Shown piece by piece: positions 25,039 through 32,575 of a stretch of 64,000 nt of DNA. Location: contig NZ_JAJFZL010000001.1 in NCBI RefSeq assembly GCF_020733635.1, positions 5,828,001 to 5,892,000 on the forward strand, read 5' to 3'. The notes under the pieces were generated by a model. The model was not told the origin of the DNA and searched no databases. It saw only the letters and a program-made list of their open reading frames with translations. Within the stretch, counting starts at the first letter, position 1; every line of letters begins with the position of its first letter. The stretch comes from Nocardia spumae (GTDB taxonomy: Bacteria; Actinomycetota; Actinomycetes; Mycobacteriales; Mycobacteriaceae). The translations under genes were made by a program, and so were the position numbers.

Positions 25039-25070
25039 GCCCCTGACCGTATGGTCGGGGGCTTTCTCGT
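25039..25070 (+). terminator. Intrinsic terminator of tRNA-Arg
   Basis: A 10-bp stem GCCCCTGACC/GGTCGGGGGC (one T-G wobble) with a GTAT loop at 25039-25062, followed by TTTCTCGTCT. It starts five bases after the CCA end. Confidence 0.88.
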
Positions 25071-25169
25071 CTGTCACTTCGGCCGGCCTGAGTGTCACGA
25101 GTTGTCACAGCCCCGCCGAAAGACTGACCGCCGGCAACGCTCTACCGGCGGTCGGCAACCTGGCCGTCG

Positions 25170-25262
25170 TCAGTGGACACCGAGGTCGATACCGAACATC
25201 AGCTCGATCCACTTCACGGCGGCGGTGAATCCGACGCCGAGGTCGACTCCGAATGAACCCAT
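25170..25262 (-). CDS. Small 30-residue peptide, unknown
   Basis: The start ATG at 25262 is preceded by AAGGAG nine bases upstream, and codons have G/C third positions. The peptide opens MGSFGVDLGVGFTAAV and closes with FGIDLGVH, so FGVDLGV is repeated as FGIDLGV near the end around the central AAVKWIELM. It is Gly/aliphatic with acidic residues spaced to give an amphipathic helix. The nearest parallels I can think of are the very small cell-wall channel peptides (PorA/PorH) of mycolic-acid bacteria or a secreted amphipathic peptide; neither is shown. It stands alone between the tRNA and uppP. An alternative start is ATG at 25271. Confidence 0.55.
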   Translation of the reverse strand: MGSFGVDLGVGFTAAVKWIELMFGIDLGVH

Positions 25263-25500
25263 TGTCCTCATCTCCTTCGAAATGGATTCCTTTTCGCCCC
25301 TACCTGGATAATCGGAGTCCGCACCGGGCATTGTTACCAGCAAGCGGCGCATGAATTCGACATTTCTGCTGGTCAGAAGACCAATTCGGAGCATCGGCCG
25401 CGCGGCCCCGGCTGTGGCCACTCCCCGACCCGGCCGGTCCCTCCCCCGCTACGACCCCGATGACGCCGAGCGTGGCGTCGGAACCGGACTCGAACACGGC

Positions 25501-26439
25501 TCAGCCGAAGTGGACGATCGATACCACCCCCGCGATCACACAGTACGCGGCGAAGGGCAGCAGGGTGCGGGTGCGGAAGTAGTGCTCCAGGTAGCGGACC
25601 GCGAGCCACGAAGTGACACCCGAGACCACGGCGCCGACCAGGATCGGACCCCAGATGACCTCGGCCTTCGGGGAGATCAGGTCCGGGAGGTCGACGATGC
25701 CCGCGCCGAAGATCGCCGGGGTGGCGAGCAGGAAGGCGAATTTGGCGGCATGTTCGTGTTCGAGTCCGCGCCAGAGGCCGCCGACCATGGTCAGCCCCGC
25801 CCGGCTGAATCCGGTCAGCAGGGCGCCGGCCTGCGCGAATCCGATACCGACCGCATCGCGCAGGTCCAGTGCGGCCAGCCGGCGGTCGGTTTGGCGTGGC
25901 ACCCCCGTTGCGGCGGTGTGGCTTTCGCGATGGGCCCGGCTCAGAGCGAAGCGGCGGCCGTATTCGGCCAGTGATGGTTCGTTGCGGCGGCGCAGTCCCT
26001 CCCCGATGACCAGCACCACTCCGTTGAGCGTGAGGAATGCGGCGGCGCACAACGGCGCCGCGAACAGTTCGTGCAGCGGATGCTCCAGTGCCGGTCCGAG
26101 CACCGCGACCGGCACGGTGGCGATGACGATCAGCCAGGCCAGGCGTTGCGGCACCGTTTCCAGCCGCCGGGTGCGCAGCATCGCGACGAAGCCGGCGATG
26201 ATCGCGCACCAGTCGCGCCGGTAGTAGACCAGCAGCGCCACCGCCGTGGCCACATGCAACGCGACGACGAAGGCCAGATAGGTTGCGGCGGCGTCGGTTC
26301 CACCGTCTCCGGGCAGGCGCGCCCAGCGGCCACCCAGCCACGCCGCGACCAGGACCGAATGTCCGAGACTCGAGACCGGGAACAGCTCGGTGAACCCCTG
26401 CACCGCGCCGATGACCATCGCTTCGAAATAAGTGAGCAT
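25501..26439 (-). CDS. uppP: Undecaprenyl-diphosphatase (UppP/BacA)
   Basis: A 312-residue membrane enzyme that dephosphorylates the C55-type lipid carrier for reuse in wall synthesis. The signature AVQGFTELFPVSSLGHSVL (residues 13-31) has the Glu and Ser of the BacA active site, and TGFSRAGLTMVGGLWRG corresponds to the second PGxSRSG motif. About eight hydrophobic helices are seen. It is longer than the E. coli protein because of an internal loop (SHRESHTAATGVPRQTDRRL). The start is ATG at 26439. BacA-type enzymes can contribute to bacitracin tolerance. Confidence 0.92.
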   Translation of the reverse strand: MLTYFEAMVIGAVQGFTELFPVSSLGHSVLVAAWLGGRWARLPGDGGTDAAATYLAFVVALHVATAVALLVYYRRDWCAIIAGFVAMLRTRRLETVPQRLAWLIVIATVPVAVLGPALEHPLHELFAAPLCAAAFLTLNGVVLVIGEGLRRRNEPSLAEYGRRFALSRAHRESHTAATGVPRQTDRRLAALDLRDAVGIGFAQAGALLTGFSRAGLTMVGGLWRGLEHEHAAKFAFLLATPAIFGAGIVDLPDLISPKAEVIWGPILVGAVVSGVTSWLAVRYLEHYFRTRTLLPFAAYCVIAGVVSIVHFG

Positions 26440-26559
26440 CGCGAGGAGTCTCGCACGCTTCGTTTAAAGGTTGCTGTGAGCGGAAGAGCCCTGAAATTCC
26501 TGGGGCGCAACACTTCTCGATTAGTCCGATTTGCCGGAAGTTGATCTTGCCCGATACGC

Positions 26560-26590
26560 GGCGGCCGCCCCGCGGAACGGGGCGGCCGTC
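26560..26590 (-). terminator. Hairpin after the MFS exporter gene
   Basis: A stem of 11 perfect pairs (CGGCCGCCCCG/CGGGGCGGCCG), plus two weaker outer pairs, around a CGGAA loop. It lies 20 bases beyond the exporter stop. No U-run follows, as with the atpC hairpin. Confidence 0.7.
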
Positions 26591-26609
26591 ATCGCTGTCA
26601 GGAGCCCGC

Positions 26610-28037
26610 TCAGGGCGCGGTGCGAATGCTCCGGAAGGTCCATGCCACAACGAAAGTCAGCACCCCGATTCCCGCCGCGACGGCGAAGGCCGTGGTGACC
26701 CCGCTGACCAGAGCGTGTGTGGCCGGGCCCGCGGCGGCGCGGGCCGCGGTGCCGAAGATCGTGACCAGGACCGCCAGCCCCAGCGCGGAACCGGTCTGCT
26801 GCAAGGTCTGCAACGCACCACCCGCCGCGCCGGCCTCTTCGGGCGCGATATTCGACATGATGATCACGTTCAGCGGCGAAAACGCCAGCCCGATACCGCA
26901 TCCCATCAACGACGTCGCCACGAACAGCAGCGGGAAGTACGCGGTATCGACATCGAGCAGGGTCAGCAGTACCAGTCCCCCGACCATCGCCGCGGTGCCG
27001 GCCAGGGTGACCGGCTTGGGACCCAGGCGCGGCAGCAGCCGCGGAATCAGCCGGATCATCGCGAACATCAGCACGGCTGTCGGCAGGAAGGCGAAACCCG
27101 TTGCCAACGCGCTCATTCCACGCACGTCCTGCAGGTACTGGGTGAGGAAGAAGAACATGGAGGTGCCGGCCATCGGGCCGAGGAACATGTTCGCGTAGGC
27201 GGCCGCGCGGTTGCGATCGGCGAACAGACGCAGCGGCAACAGCGGTTGCACGGCCCGGGTCTCGATCACCAGGAACGCAGCGAGCGCGACGACACCCGCC
27301 GCCAGCGACAGATCGGTGCCCCAATCGTCCCAGCCGTCGGCGGCGGCGCTGATGAATCCGTAGACCAGCGCGGCCACCGCGGCGGTCGCGGTCACCGCAC
27401 CGGGCAGATCCAGCTGAGCACGGCGCCGGGGCGCGTCGGGCAGATACCGCGCGGCCAGCAGTGCCACGATCACCCCGAACGGCACATTGATGAACAGCAC
27501 CGACCGCCAGCTCAGCCATTGGGTGAGCAGTCCGCCCAGAATGAGCCCGATCGCGAACCCGGCGCTGGACATGCCCGAGAACAGTGCCAGCACCCGCACC
27601 CGCGTTTTCGGATCGGTGAACGTCGTGGTCAGCAGTGCGAGCGTATTGGGGCCGGCCAGCGCACCACCGAATCCCTGCGCGATGCGCGCGACGATCAGCC
27701 ACGCGGCCGAGGGGGCCAGACCGCCGCCGAGTGAGGCGAGGGTGAACACGACCGCCCCGAGGATGAACATGCGCCGCCGGCCGAACAGATCACCGGCCCG
27801 TCCGCCCAGGAGGAGCAGCCCGCCGAAGACCAGCGTGTAGGCGTTCATCACCCAGGACAGCCCGGTGGCACTGAAATGCAGATCGGATTGGATGCGTGGC
27901 AACGCCACATTCATCACGGTGACATCGAGAACGATCATCAGCTGACAGGTCAGCAGTGTGGCTGTCACCACACCGGATCGCAGGCGTTCGGACCCCGCGC
28001 GCGGCTGCGCGGACCGGGAAATGGTGGAAGTGGACAA
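26610..28037 (-). CDS. MFS drug exporter, DHA2 (14-helix) family
   Basis: A 475-residue proton-coupled multidrug exporter of the EmrB/QacA type. The first helix contains LTCQLMIVLDVTVMNVALP with the conserved Asp (D1 motif LDxTxVNVALP). GDLFGRRRMFILG is motif A, and IARIAQGFGGALAGPNTLAL is motif B. Fourteen hydrophobic stretches can be counted. The start is probably TTG at 28037 with GGAG six bases upstream; no ATG or GTG suits better. It is divergent from a TetR gene across three operator copies, so it is probably repressed by that TetR until a ligand binds. Confidence 0.9.
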   Translation of the reverse strand: MSTSTISRSAQPRAGSERLRSGVVTATLLTCQLMIVLDVTVMNVALPRIQSDLHFSATGLSWVMNAYTLVFGGLLLLGGRAGDLFGRRRMFILGAVVFTLASLGGGLAPSAAWLIVARIAQGFGGALAGPNTLALLTTTFTDPKTRVRVLALFSGMSSAGFAIGLILGGLLTQWLSWRSVLFINVPFGVIVALLAARYLPDAPRRRAQLDLPGAVTATAAVAALVYGFISAAADGWDDWGTDLSLAAGVVALAAFLVIETRAVQPLLPLRLFADRNRAAAYANMFLGPMAGTSMFFFLTQYLQDVRGMSALATGFAFLPTAVLMFAMIRLIPRLLPRLGPKPVTLAGTAAMVGGLVLLTLLDVDTAYFPLLFVATSLMGCGIGLAFSPLNVIIMSNIAPEEAGAAGGALQTLQQTGSALGLAVLVTIFGTAARAAAGPATHALVSGVTTAFAVAAGIGVLTFVVAWTFRSIRTAP

Positions 28038-28061
28038 GTGCGCTCCATCGAGTGCGGAACT

Positions 28062-28148
28062 AAACGGAGATAGTCTCCGTTTCTGATGGAGATAGCATAT
28101 GGAGAAGTTCTCCGTTTGCGCAAGACTAAGCGGAGAGTTCGTCCGTTT
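28062..28148. promoter_or_regulatory. Three 21-bp operators between the MFS exporter and TetR genes
   Basis: Three copies of a 9-3-9 palindrome. Site 1 (28062-28082) is perfect: AAACGGAGA, spacer TAG, TCTCCGTTT. Site 2 (28097-28117) is ATATGGAGA/TCTCCGTTT. Site 3 (28128-28148) is AAGCGGAGA/CGTCCGTTT, ending just before the TetR ribosome binding site. Centres are 35 and 31 bp apart. Length and symmetry fit a TetR dimer controlling both divergent promoters. Confidence 0.85.
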
Positions 28149-28162
28149 CCACTGGAGGAATC

Positions 28163-28756
28163 GTGAACGCACCGTCCACACCGGGACCCGCGTGTGCCGA
28201 TGGGCCACGGCCCATGCGCGCGGATGCGCGGCGCAACTACCAGCGCATCGTCGACTGCGCGCGGGAAGCGTTCGCTGAACACGGCCCCGAGGCCCCACTG
28301 GACGACGTCGCACGCCGGGCCGGGGTGGGACCGGGCACCCTCTACCGCCACTTCCCGAATCGCGATGCGCTGATCGAGGCCGTCTATCGGTCCAGCATCG
28401 AAGGTCTGGCCGAGCTCGCCTATGAACTGACCCGAACCCACCCACCACTCGAGGCCCTGGAATTGTGGTTCCGCGCGCAGGTGGATTACGTGATGGACAA
28501 ACGGAGTCTGGCGGTGACGCTGAAGGCGGCCATCGACCGCGGCTCGGAGGCCTTCACCCTGTGCTCGAAGCTCATCACCGACGCCGCGACGGCGGTGATG
28601 CGGCCGGCACAGGAGGCCGGGCTGGTCCGTCCCGAACTCGAACCGCGAGATCTGCTGCGATTGGGCCACGGCATCGGGGTCGCGTGCGACAACTCACCCG
28701 AGGCCGCCGATCGGCTGATCACGGTGACACTCGCCGGACTTCGCACCGGCGAGTAG
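28163..28756 (+). CDS. TetR-family regulator of the divergent MFS exporter
   Basis: A 197-residue repressor. The N-terminal helix-turn-helix spans about residues 26-70 (IVDCAREAFAEHG, then LDDVARRAGVGPGTLYRHFPNRDALIEAVY). The C-terminal helices form the ligand-binding and dimer domain, ending GIGVACDNSPEAADRLITVTL. The start is GTG at 28163 with GGAGGA about five bases upstream. The three operators in front of it suggest autorepression and control of the exporter. Confidence 0.93.
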   Translation: MNAPSTPGPACADGPRPMRADARRNYQRIVDCAREAFAEHGPEAPLDDVARRAGVGPGTLYRHFPNRDALIEAVYRSSIEGLAELAYELTRTHPPLEALELWFRAQVDYVMDKRSLAVTLKAAIDRGSEAFTLCSKLITDAATAVMRPAQEAGLVRPELEPRDLLRLGHGIGVACDNSPEAADRLITVTLAGLRTGE

Positions 28757-28847
28757 ACGGCGCGCGGCCGATATTCGATTGCCCGCGCCCACCCGTGGCC
28801 GTAGCCTCGCTCCGTTTCCATTCATCCATCCGGAAGGGAGTGAACAC

Positions 28848-29336
28848 ATGCAGTCACTGACCGAACGCGAGATCCGCTCGTCGTTCGTGAACTGTTCCAA
28901 GGGCGATGCCAAACGCATGCCGGTACCACGCGATCTCGACGATCAACCGTGGGAGGATCTGGATTTCTTCGGCTGGAACGACCGCTCCATGCCGGGGCGC
29001 GCCTATCTGGTGACCCCGCACGAGGATCGGCTGGTCGGCGTGGCGCTGCGCTACGAGACCGGCGGATCGGGACGGGCCCAGCTCTGCTCGATCTGCCTGA
29101 CCACCCACACCGGTAGCGGCGTCTCACTGCTCACCGCGAACAAGGCGGGTGATTCCGGGCGGCGCGGCAATTCGGTCGGCATCTATATGTGCACCGATCT
29201 CGCCTGCTCGCTGTACGCGCGCAACAAGCGCCGCCCCGCACTGGGTAACCGCTATCGCGAGGATCTGACCGACGAGCAGAAGGCCGAACGGGTGCGCGCC
29301 AATCTGAGCGCGTTCATCGACCGGCTCTACAGCTGA
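28848..29336 (+). CDS. FusB-like (FBP) zinc-finger protein, probable EF-G binder
   Basis: 162 residues ending in a treble-clef zinc finger of the FBP_C type: Cys80-x2-Cys83 (QLCSICLTT) and Cys115-x4-Cys120 (YMCTDLACSLYARNKRR). This spacing is the one I recall for FusB proteins, which bind EF-G and rescue it from fusidic-acid stalling. FusB has about 210 residues with an N-terminal helical bundle. Here the N-terminus is shorter (LTEREIRSSFVNCSKGDAKR), so EF-G binding is plausible but resistance is not implied. The start is ATG at 28848 with GGAAGGGAG seven bases upstream. Confidence 0.8.
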   Translation: MQSLTEREIRSSFVNCSKGDAKRMPVPRDLDDQPWEDLDFFGWNDRSMPGRAYLVTPHEDRLVGVALRYETGGSGRAQLCSICLTTHTGSGVSLLTANKAGDSGRRGNSVGIYMCTDLACSLYARNKRRPALGNRYREDLTDEQKAERVRANLSAFIDRLYS

Positions 29337-29417
29337 CCTCGCGCGAACCGCCCATCCCGACCGATCGGAGGTAGATGCCGTGCGCCGACACTCGACAACC
29401 GCACCGCGTCCCTGACC

Positions 29418-29457
29418 GCCCCGAGACCGCGCCGCCGGACTCGGGGCATTCTTATTT
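29418..29457 (+). terminator. Intrinsic terminator after the FBP gene
   Basis: An 8-bp stem GCCCCGAG/CTCGGGGC with a 14-base loop (29418-29447), followed by the T-rich ATTCTTATTT. It lies 80 bases past the stop. Confidence 0.7.
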
Positions 29458-29484
29458 CCCGAACATGGTGTCAGCCGATACTTT

Positions 29485-30060
29485 TCACTCCGGCACCGAG
29501 GTCAGGTACCGCTGTATCGTCGCACCGATCGTCGTGACGATCTGCGCCCGCGGCATAGCCACCACCGGCGCCAGCCGCAGCACGTAGCGGCACAGCGCCA
29601 GACCCAGCATCTGCGTGACCACCAGCCCGGCTCGGCGCGGCGCGTCCGCGGGATCGCCGACGGCCGTCACCATCGGCATCAACTGCTCGGCGAAGACGCG
29701 TTGAAAGCGTTGCGCCACAGTGTCGTCGGAGACCGAGGAGCGCAGCAGCGCCAGCATCAGCTCGCTCCCGGGCGGGGTCTCCCAGATCTCCAGGAACCGC
29801 CGGACGATCGTCTCGCCGAGCGCGTTCTCCTCGACCGTGGTCAGATCCGGCAGCGCCAGATCCACGGTCAGCGCCGCATCGAACAAACCGTCCTTGCTGC
29901 CGTAGTAGCGCATCACCATCGACGGATCGATTCCGGCGTCGGCGGCGATCGCGCGAATGGTCGCCTTGCCGAAACCCTCGCGCGCGAAACGACGGCGGGC
30001 GGCTTCCAGGATCGCCGCCCGGGTGGCGTCAGACCGCCGCGCCACAGTCTCCTCTGTCAT
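29485..30060 (-). CDS. TetR-family regulator, divergent from a flavin monooxygenase
   Basis: 191 residues. The DNA-binding domain is at the N-terminus (ATRAAILEAARRRFAREGF, ATIRAIAADAGIDPSMVMRYYGSKDGLFDAAL, residues 12-60), and a TetR C-terminal domain follows with RRAGLVVTQMLGLALCRYVL. The start is ATG at 30060, the last base before the operator array. It probably represses itself and the monooxygenase. Confidence 0.93.
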   Translation of the reverse strand: MTEETVARRSDATRAAILEAARRRFAREGFGKATIRAIAADAGIDPSMVMRYYGSKDGLFDAALTVDLALPDLTTVEENALGETIVRRFLEIWETPPGSELMLALLRSSVSDDTVAQRFQRVFAEQLMPMVTAVGDPADAPRRAGLVVTQMLGLALCRYVLRLAPVVAMPRAQIVTTIGATIQRYLTSVPE

Positions 30061-30148
30061 GCCAACAATCGTAGGCCAACAACTGTTGACTTGCCACGGC
30101 GGCCCGATTTATGCTCGTGTCAACATCCGTTGGCCAACGTCTGTTGGC
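30061..30148. promoter_or_regulatory. Four-site operator array for the divergent TetR/monooxygenase pair
   Basis: Four copies of GCCAAC-N4-GTTGGC or close variants at 30061-30076 (GCCAAC/GTAGGC), 30075-30090 (GCCAAC/GTTGAC), 30119-30134 (GTCAAC/GTTGGC) and 30133-30148 (GCCAAC/GTTGGC, perfect). They form two overlapping pairs, with 14 bp between site starts inside each pair and 58 bp between pairs. The layout fits cooperative loading of two TetR dimers at each of two promoters. Confidence 0.85.
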
Positions 30149-30165
30149 AAACATGAGGAGTCGCC

Positions 30166-31335
30166 ATGACCAGCACTGTTCCCGCCACCGCGGCGGTCGT
30201 CATCGTCGGAGCCGGACCTGCCGGGCTGACCGCGGCCATCACCCTCGCCGATGCCGGTGCCGATGTGGTCGTCCTCGACCGGCTCGCCGCCGGGGCCAAC
30301 ACCTCCCGGGCGGCGGTCGTACACGCCCGGACCCTGGAGGTGCTCGACGAACTAGGGGTCGCGTCGACACTGCACGAACTGGGTCTCGAGGTCCCCCGCT
30401 TCGTTCTGTACGACGGCCCACGGCGCCTGGCTACGGTCGGATTCTCCGGGCTGCCGACCGCGTACCCCTACACGCTCATGCTGGGCCAGGAGGTCACCGA
30501 GGCGGTCCTGCTCGAGCGGTTGCAGCGAGCCGGTGGCACGGTCCTGCGCCCCTACGAGGTTTCGGCGGTCACCACGGAAGCGGAAGGTGTGCTCGTCGAA
30601 TTCACCGATGCGGCAGGGGTTTCCGGATCGATCCGGGCGCAGTACGTCATCGGCGCGGACGGTATGCACAGCCGGGTGCGCGAGGCGGCCGGTATCGAAT
30701 TCAGCGGCGCTACCTATCCGGAATCGTTCGTACTCGCCGATGTGCGGATGCGGTGGCCGGCCTCGCGTGAGGAGGTGTCGCTGCACGTCGCCCCCGAGGG
30801 CGTCACGGTGGTCGCGCCACTGCCGGACCCCGCAGGCGATCGGTTCCGCATCGTCGCCACCGTCCCCGAGGCACCCGAACAGCCCACCCTGGCACAGGTA
30901 CAGGCGGTCCTCGACGCCCGCTGCCCCGGTGCGCTGGTGCGAGAAGTTCTGTGGAGCTCGCGCTTTCGCGTCCACCACCGGCTGGCCGAGCACTACCGCG
31001 CGGGGCGCATCCTGCTGGCCGGCGATGCCGCCCACGTGCACAGCCCGGCCGGCGGGCAAGGGATGAACACCGGAATCCAGGACGCGGCGCTGCTGGGCAG
31101 CCTGCTGGTCCGGGTGCTGGGCGGCGAATCCGACACACTGCTCGACGACTACGAGCGGACCCGGCGGCCGGTGGCGCTGGGAGTCGTGGAGTTCACCGAT
31201 CGTATGACCCGGATGGCGACTCTGCGCCGGCGGCCGGCACGGGCGATGCGCAATACCGTCATCGGGATCGGAGCCCGTATTCCCGCCGTCCGCACCGCCC
31301 TGGCCTACCGGCTGGCCGAACTGGCCAACCGGTGA
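30166..31335 (+). CDS. FAD-dependent aromatic monooxygenase (class A, PHBH fold)
   Basis: 389 residues. Three class A signatures are present: the N-terminal GxGxxG (VVIVGAGPAGLTAAITLADAG), the DG motif (YVIGADGMHSRVREAAG), and the GD motif (GRILLAGDAAHVHSPAGGQGMNTGIQDA). The short C-terminus ends soon after the DDYERTRRPVA helix, so it lacks the thioredoxin-like domain of phenol hydroxylases and rifampicin monooxygenase. Likely role is hydroxylation of a small aromatic or polyketide compound, controlled by the divergent TetR. The start is ATG at 30166. Confidence 0.88.
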   Translation: MTSTVPATAAVVIVGAGPAGLTAAITLADAGADVVVLDRLAAGANTSRAAVVHARTLEVLDELGVASTLHELGLEVPRFVLYDGPRRLATVGFSGLPTAYPYTLMLGQEVTEAVLLERLQRAGGTVLRPYEVSAVTTEAEGVLVEFTDAAGVSGSIRAQYVIGADGMHSRVREAAGIEFSGATYPESFVLADVRMRWPASREEVSLHVAPEGVTVVAPLPDPAGDRFRIVATVPEAPEQPTLAQVQAVLDARCPGALVREVLWSSRFRVHHRLAEHYRAGRILLAGDAAHVHSPAGGQGMNTGIQDAALLGSLLVRVLGGESDTLLDDYERTRRPVALGVVEFTDRMTRMATLRRRPARAMRNTVIGIGARIPAVRTALAYRLAELANR

Positions 31336-31342
31336 AATGCGC

Positions 31343-31735
31343 TCAGGCGCAGGTCAATCCGAACTCCGCGGTCGCGGTCTTCCCCGCCACCACATCGACC
31401 TTTCGAGCGGTGTCGGAGGCCAGGCGGCAGCCCATCGGCACCGAGGTCACCTGGACCTGATAGCAATCGGTGGCGAAGTCCTGGTGCGCGCGACCGTCCC
31501 GGCCCGTGGTCAGCGTCGCCAGCACCGAGCCGGCCTGACAGGTGGTCACTCCGGCGGCCAGTCCGGCGGCGGCGTACTTCTCCGGGCCGTGAGTCGCCAC
31601 CACTTCGATCGTCCCATTGCCGTTACCGGCTCCGTTGCCGTTGCCGTCGGCCTTGCCGTTGTCGGCCTCGGCGGCGCAGGCGAACGTCGGTACTACGACT
31701 GCACACAGCGATATCGCGAACAGTATGCGGCGCAC
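31343..31735 (-). CDS. Small secreted protein, possible CnaB/prealbumin-like fold
   Basis: 130 residues, not firmly recognised. A signal peptide (RRILFAISLCAVVVPTFACAAEA) is followed by a low-complexity Asn/Gly linker (NGKADGNGNGAGNGNG) and a beta-rich domain. It has four Cys in the mature part (TTCQAGS, TDCYQVQ, MGCRLAS, LTCA), probably disulfide-bonded. The pattern ATLTTGRDGRAHQDFATDCY resembles prealbumin-like repeat domains, a weak guess. The start is GTG at 31735 with GAGGAG five bases upstream. It converges with the monooxygenase with a 7-bp gap. Confidence 0.65.
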   Translation of the reverse strand: MRRILFAISLCAVVVPTFACAAEADNGKADGNGNGAGNGNGTIEVVATHGPEKYAAAGLAAGVTTCQAGSVLATLTTGRDGRAHQDFATDCYQVQVTSVPMGCRLASDTARKVDVVAGKTATAEFGLTCA

Positions 31736-31888
31736 CTGATCTCCTCTCACTGAAACGGGTCGCCCCAACTGTAGGCGCAGTGGGCGCTCACGACGGTCCC
31801 GATGAGCGGGACCGCGCGCCGAATCTCCCGCGGGCGGGGGTAGACGACACTACCGTCGGCGCAGCGCTGTCCCGCGAAAGGATTCCGA

Positions 31889-32575
31889 ATGAAACTGATG
31901 TACCTCCTGTGGGGACCGGCGCCGGACGGCGCGCTGCACTCACCGGCATTCCACGAGCGGCTCGCCGCCGCGGGTGCCACCGCCCTACAGGTCAACGTGT
32001 GCGATGCCGAGGTCGCGGCCGCGCAGTTGCGCATCAGCACCTACGACGAGCCGGTGGCCGCGGTCGTCGGTGTGTGGAGCGATGCGGACAACGGGCCGAT
32101 CACCGATGTCCTGGGCACCGTCGCCGAGCGCGTCAACGGCTGGATCGTGGACGAGCGCGAACCGCTCGCCACGCCCCGCCCACCCGACGGGACCCGCTAC
32201 GACGCGCTGGCCAATATCGCGCTGCTGCGGATCCCGGCGGAGCTGAGCCGCGCGCAATGGCTGCACAACTGGCAGGACCTGCACACCACGGTGGCGATCG
32301 AAACCCAGGCCACCTTCGGCTACGTCCAGAACACGGTGGTCGCCGCCGTGACCCCGGGTCCGCGGGTGGACGGGCTGGTCGAGGAATTGTTCCCGATGGA
32401 CGCCATGACCGACCAGCACTCGTTCTGGGGCAGCGGCGGCGACGACGCGGAACTGCAGCGGCGGGCCGGGCGCATGATGACCAGTGTCGCCACCTTCGGC
32501 GCCGACCGTGATCTCGATGTCATCCCGACCAGCCGCTATCGCTACGACCTGACCGCGTATTCGCCGCGGGACTAG
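31889..32575 (+). CDS. EthD-domain protein
   Basis: 228 residues of ferredoxin-like alpha+beta fold, apparently two repeats: MKLMYLLWGPAPDGALHSPAF at the start, and ANIALLRIPAELSRAQWLHNW then LHTTVAIETQATFGYVQN in the second half. EthD proteins assist cytochrome P450 ether degradation or act as polyketide decarboxylases/cyclases; no P450 is nearby, so the substrate is open. The start is ATG at 31889 with AAAGGA upstream. The stop overlaps the convergent lipoprotein gene by 4 bp. Confidence 0.7.
   Translation: MKLMYLLWGPAPDGALHSPAFHERLAAAGATALQVNVCDAEVAAAQLRISTYDEPVAAVVGVWSDADNGPITDVLGTVAERVNGWIVDEREPLATPRPPDGTRYDALANIALLRIPAELSRAQWLHNWQDLHTTVAIETQATFGYVQNTVVAAVTPGPRVDGLVEELFPMDAMTDQHSFWGSGGDDAELQRRAGRMMTSVATFGADRDLDVIPTSRYRYDLTAYSPRD

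Noticed and set aside
24958..25070. Integrated element using the tRNA-Arg gene as attachment site
   Set aside because: The tRNA has its own terminator, no integrase gene is near, and no duplicated tRNA 3' end was seen in the window.
30166..31335. Rifampicin monooxygenase (Rox-like)
   Set aside because: At 389 residues it lacks the C-terminal domain, and the N-terminal sequence does not resemble the Rox start I recall. Only a class A monooxygenase call is supported.
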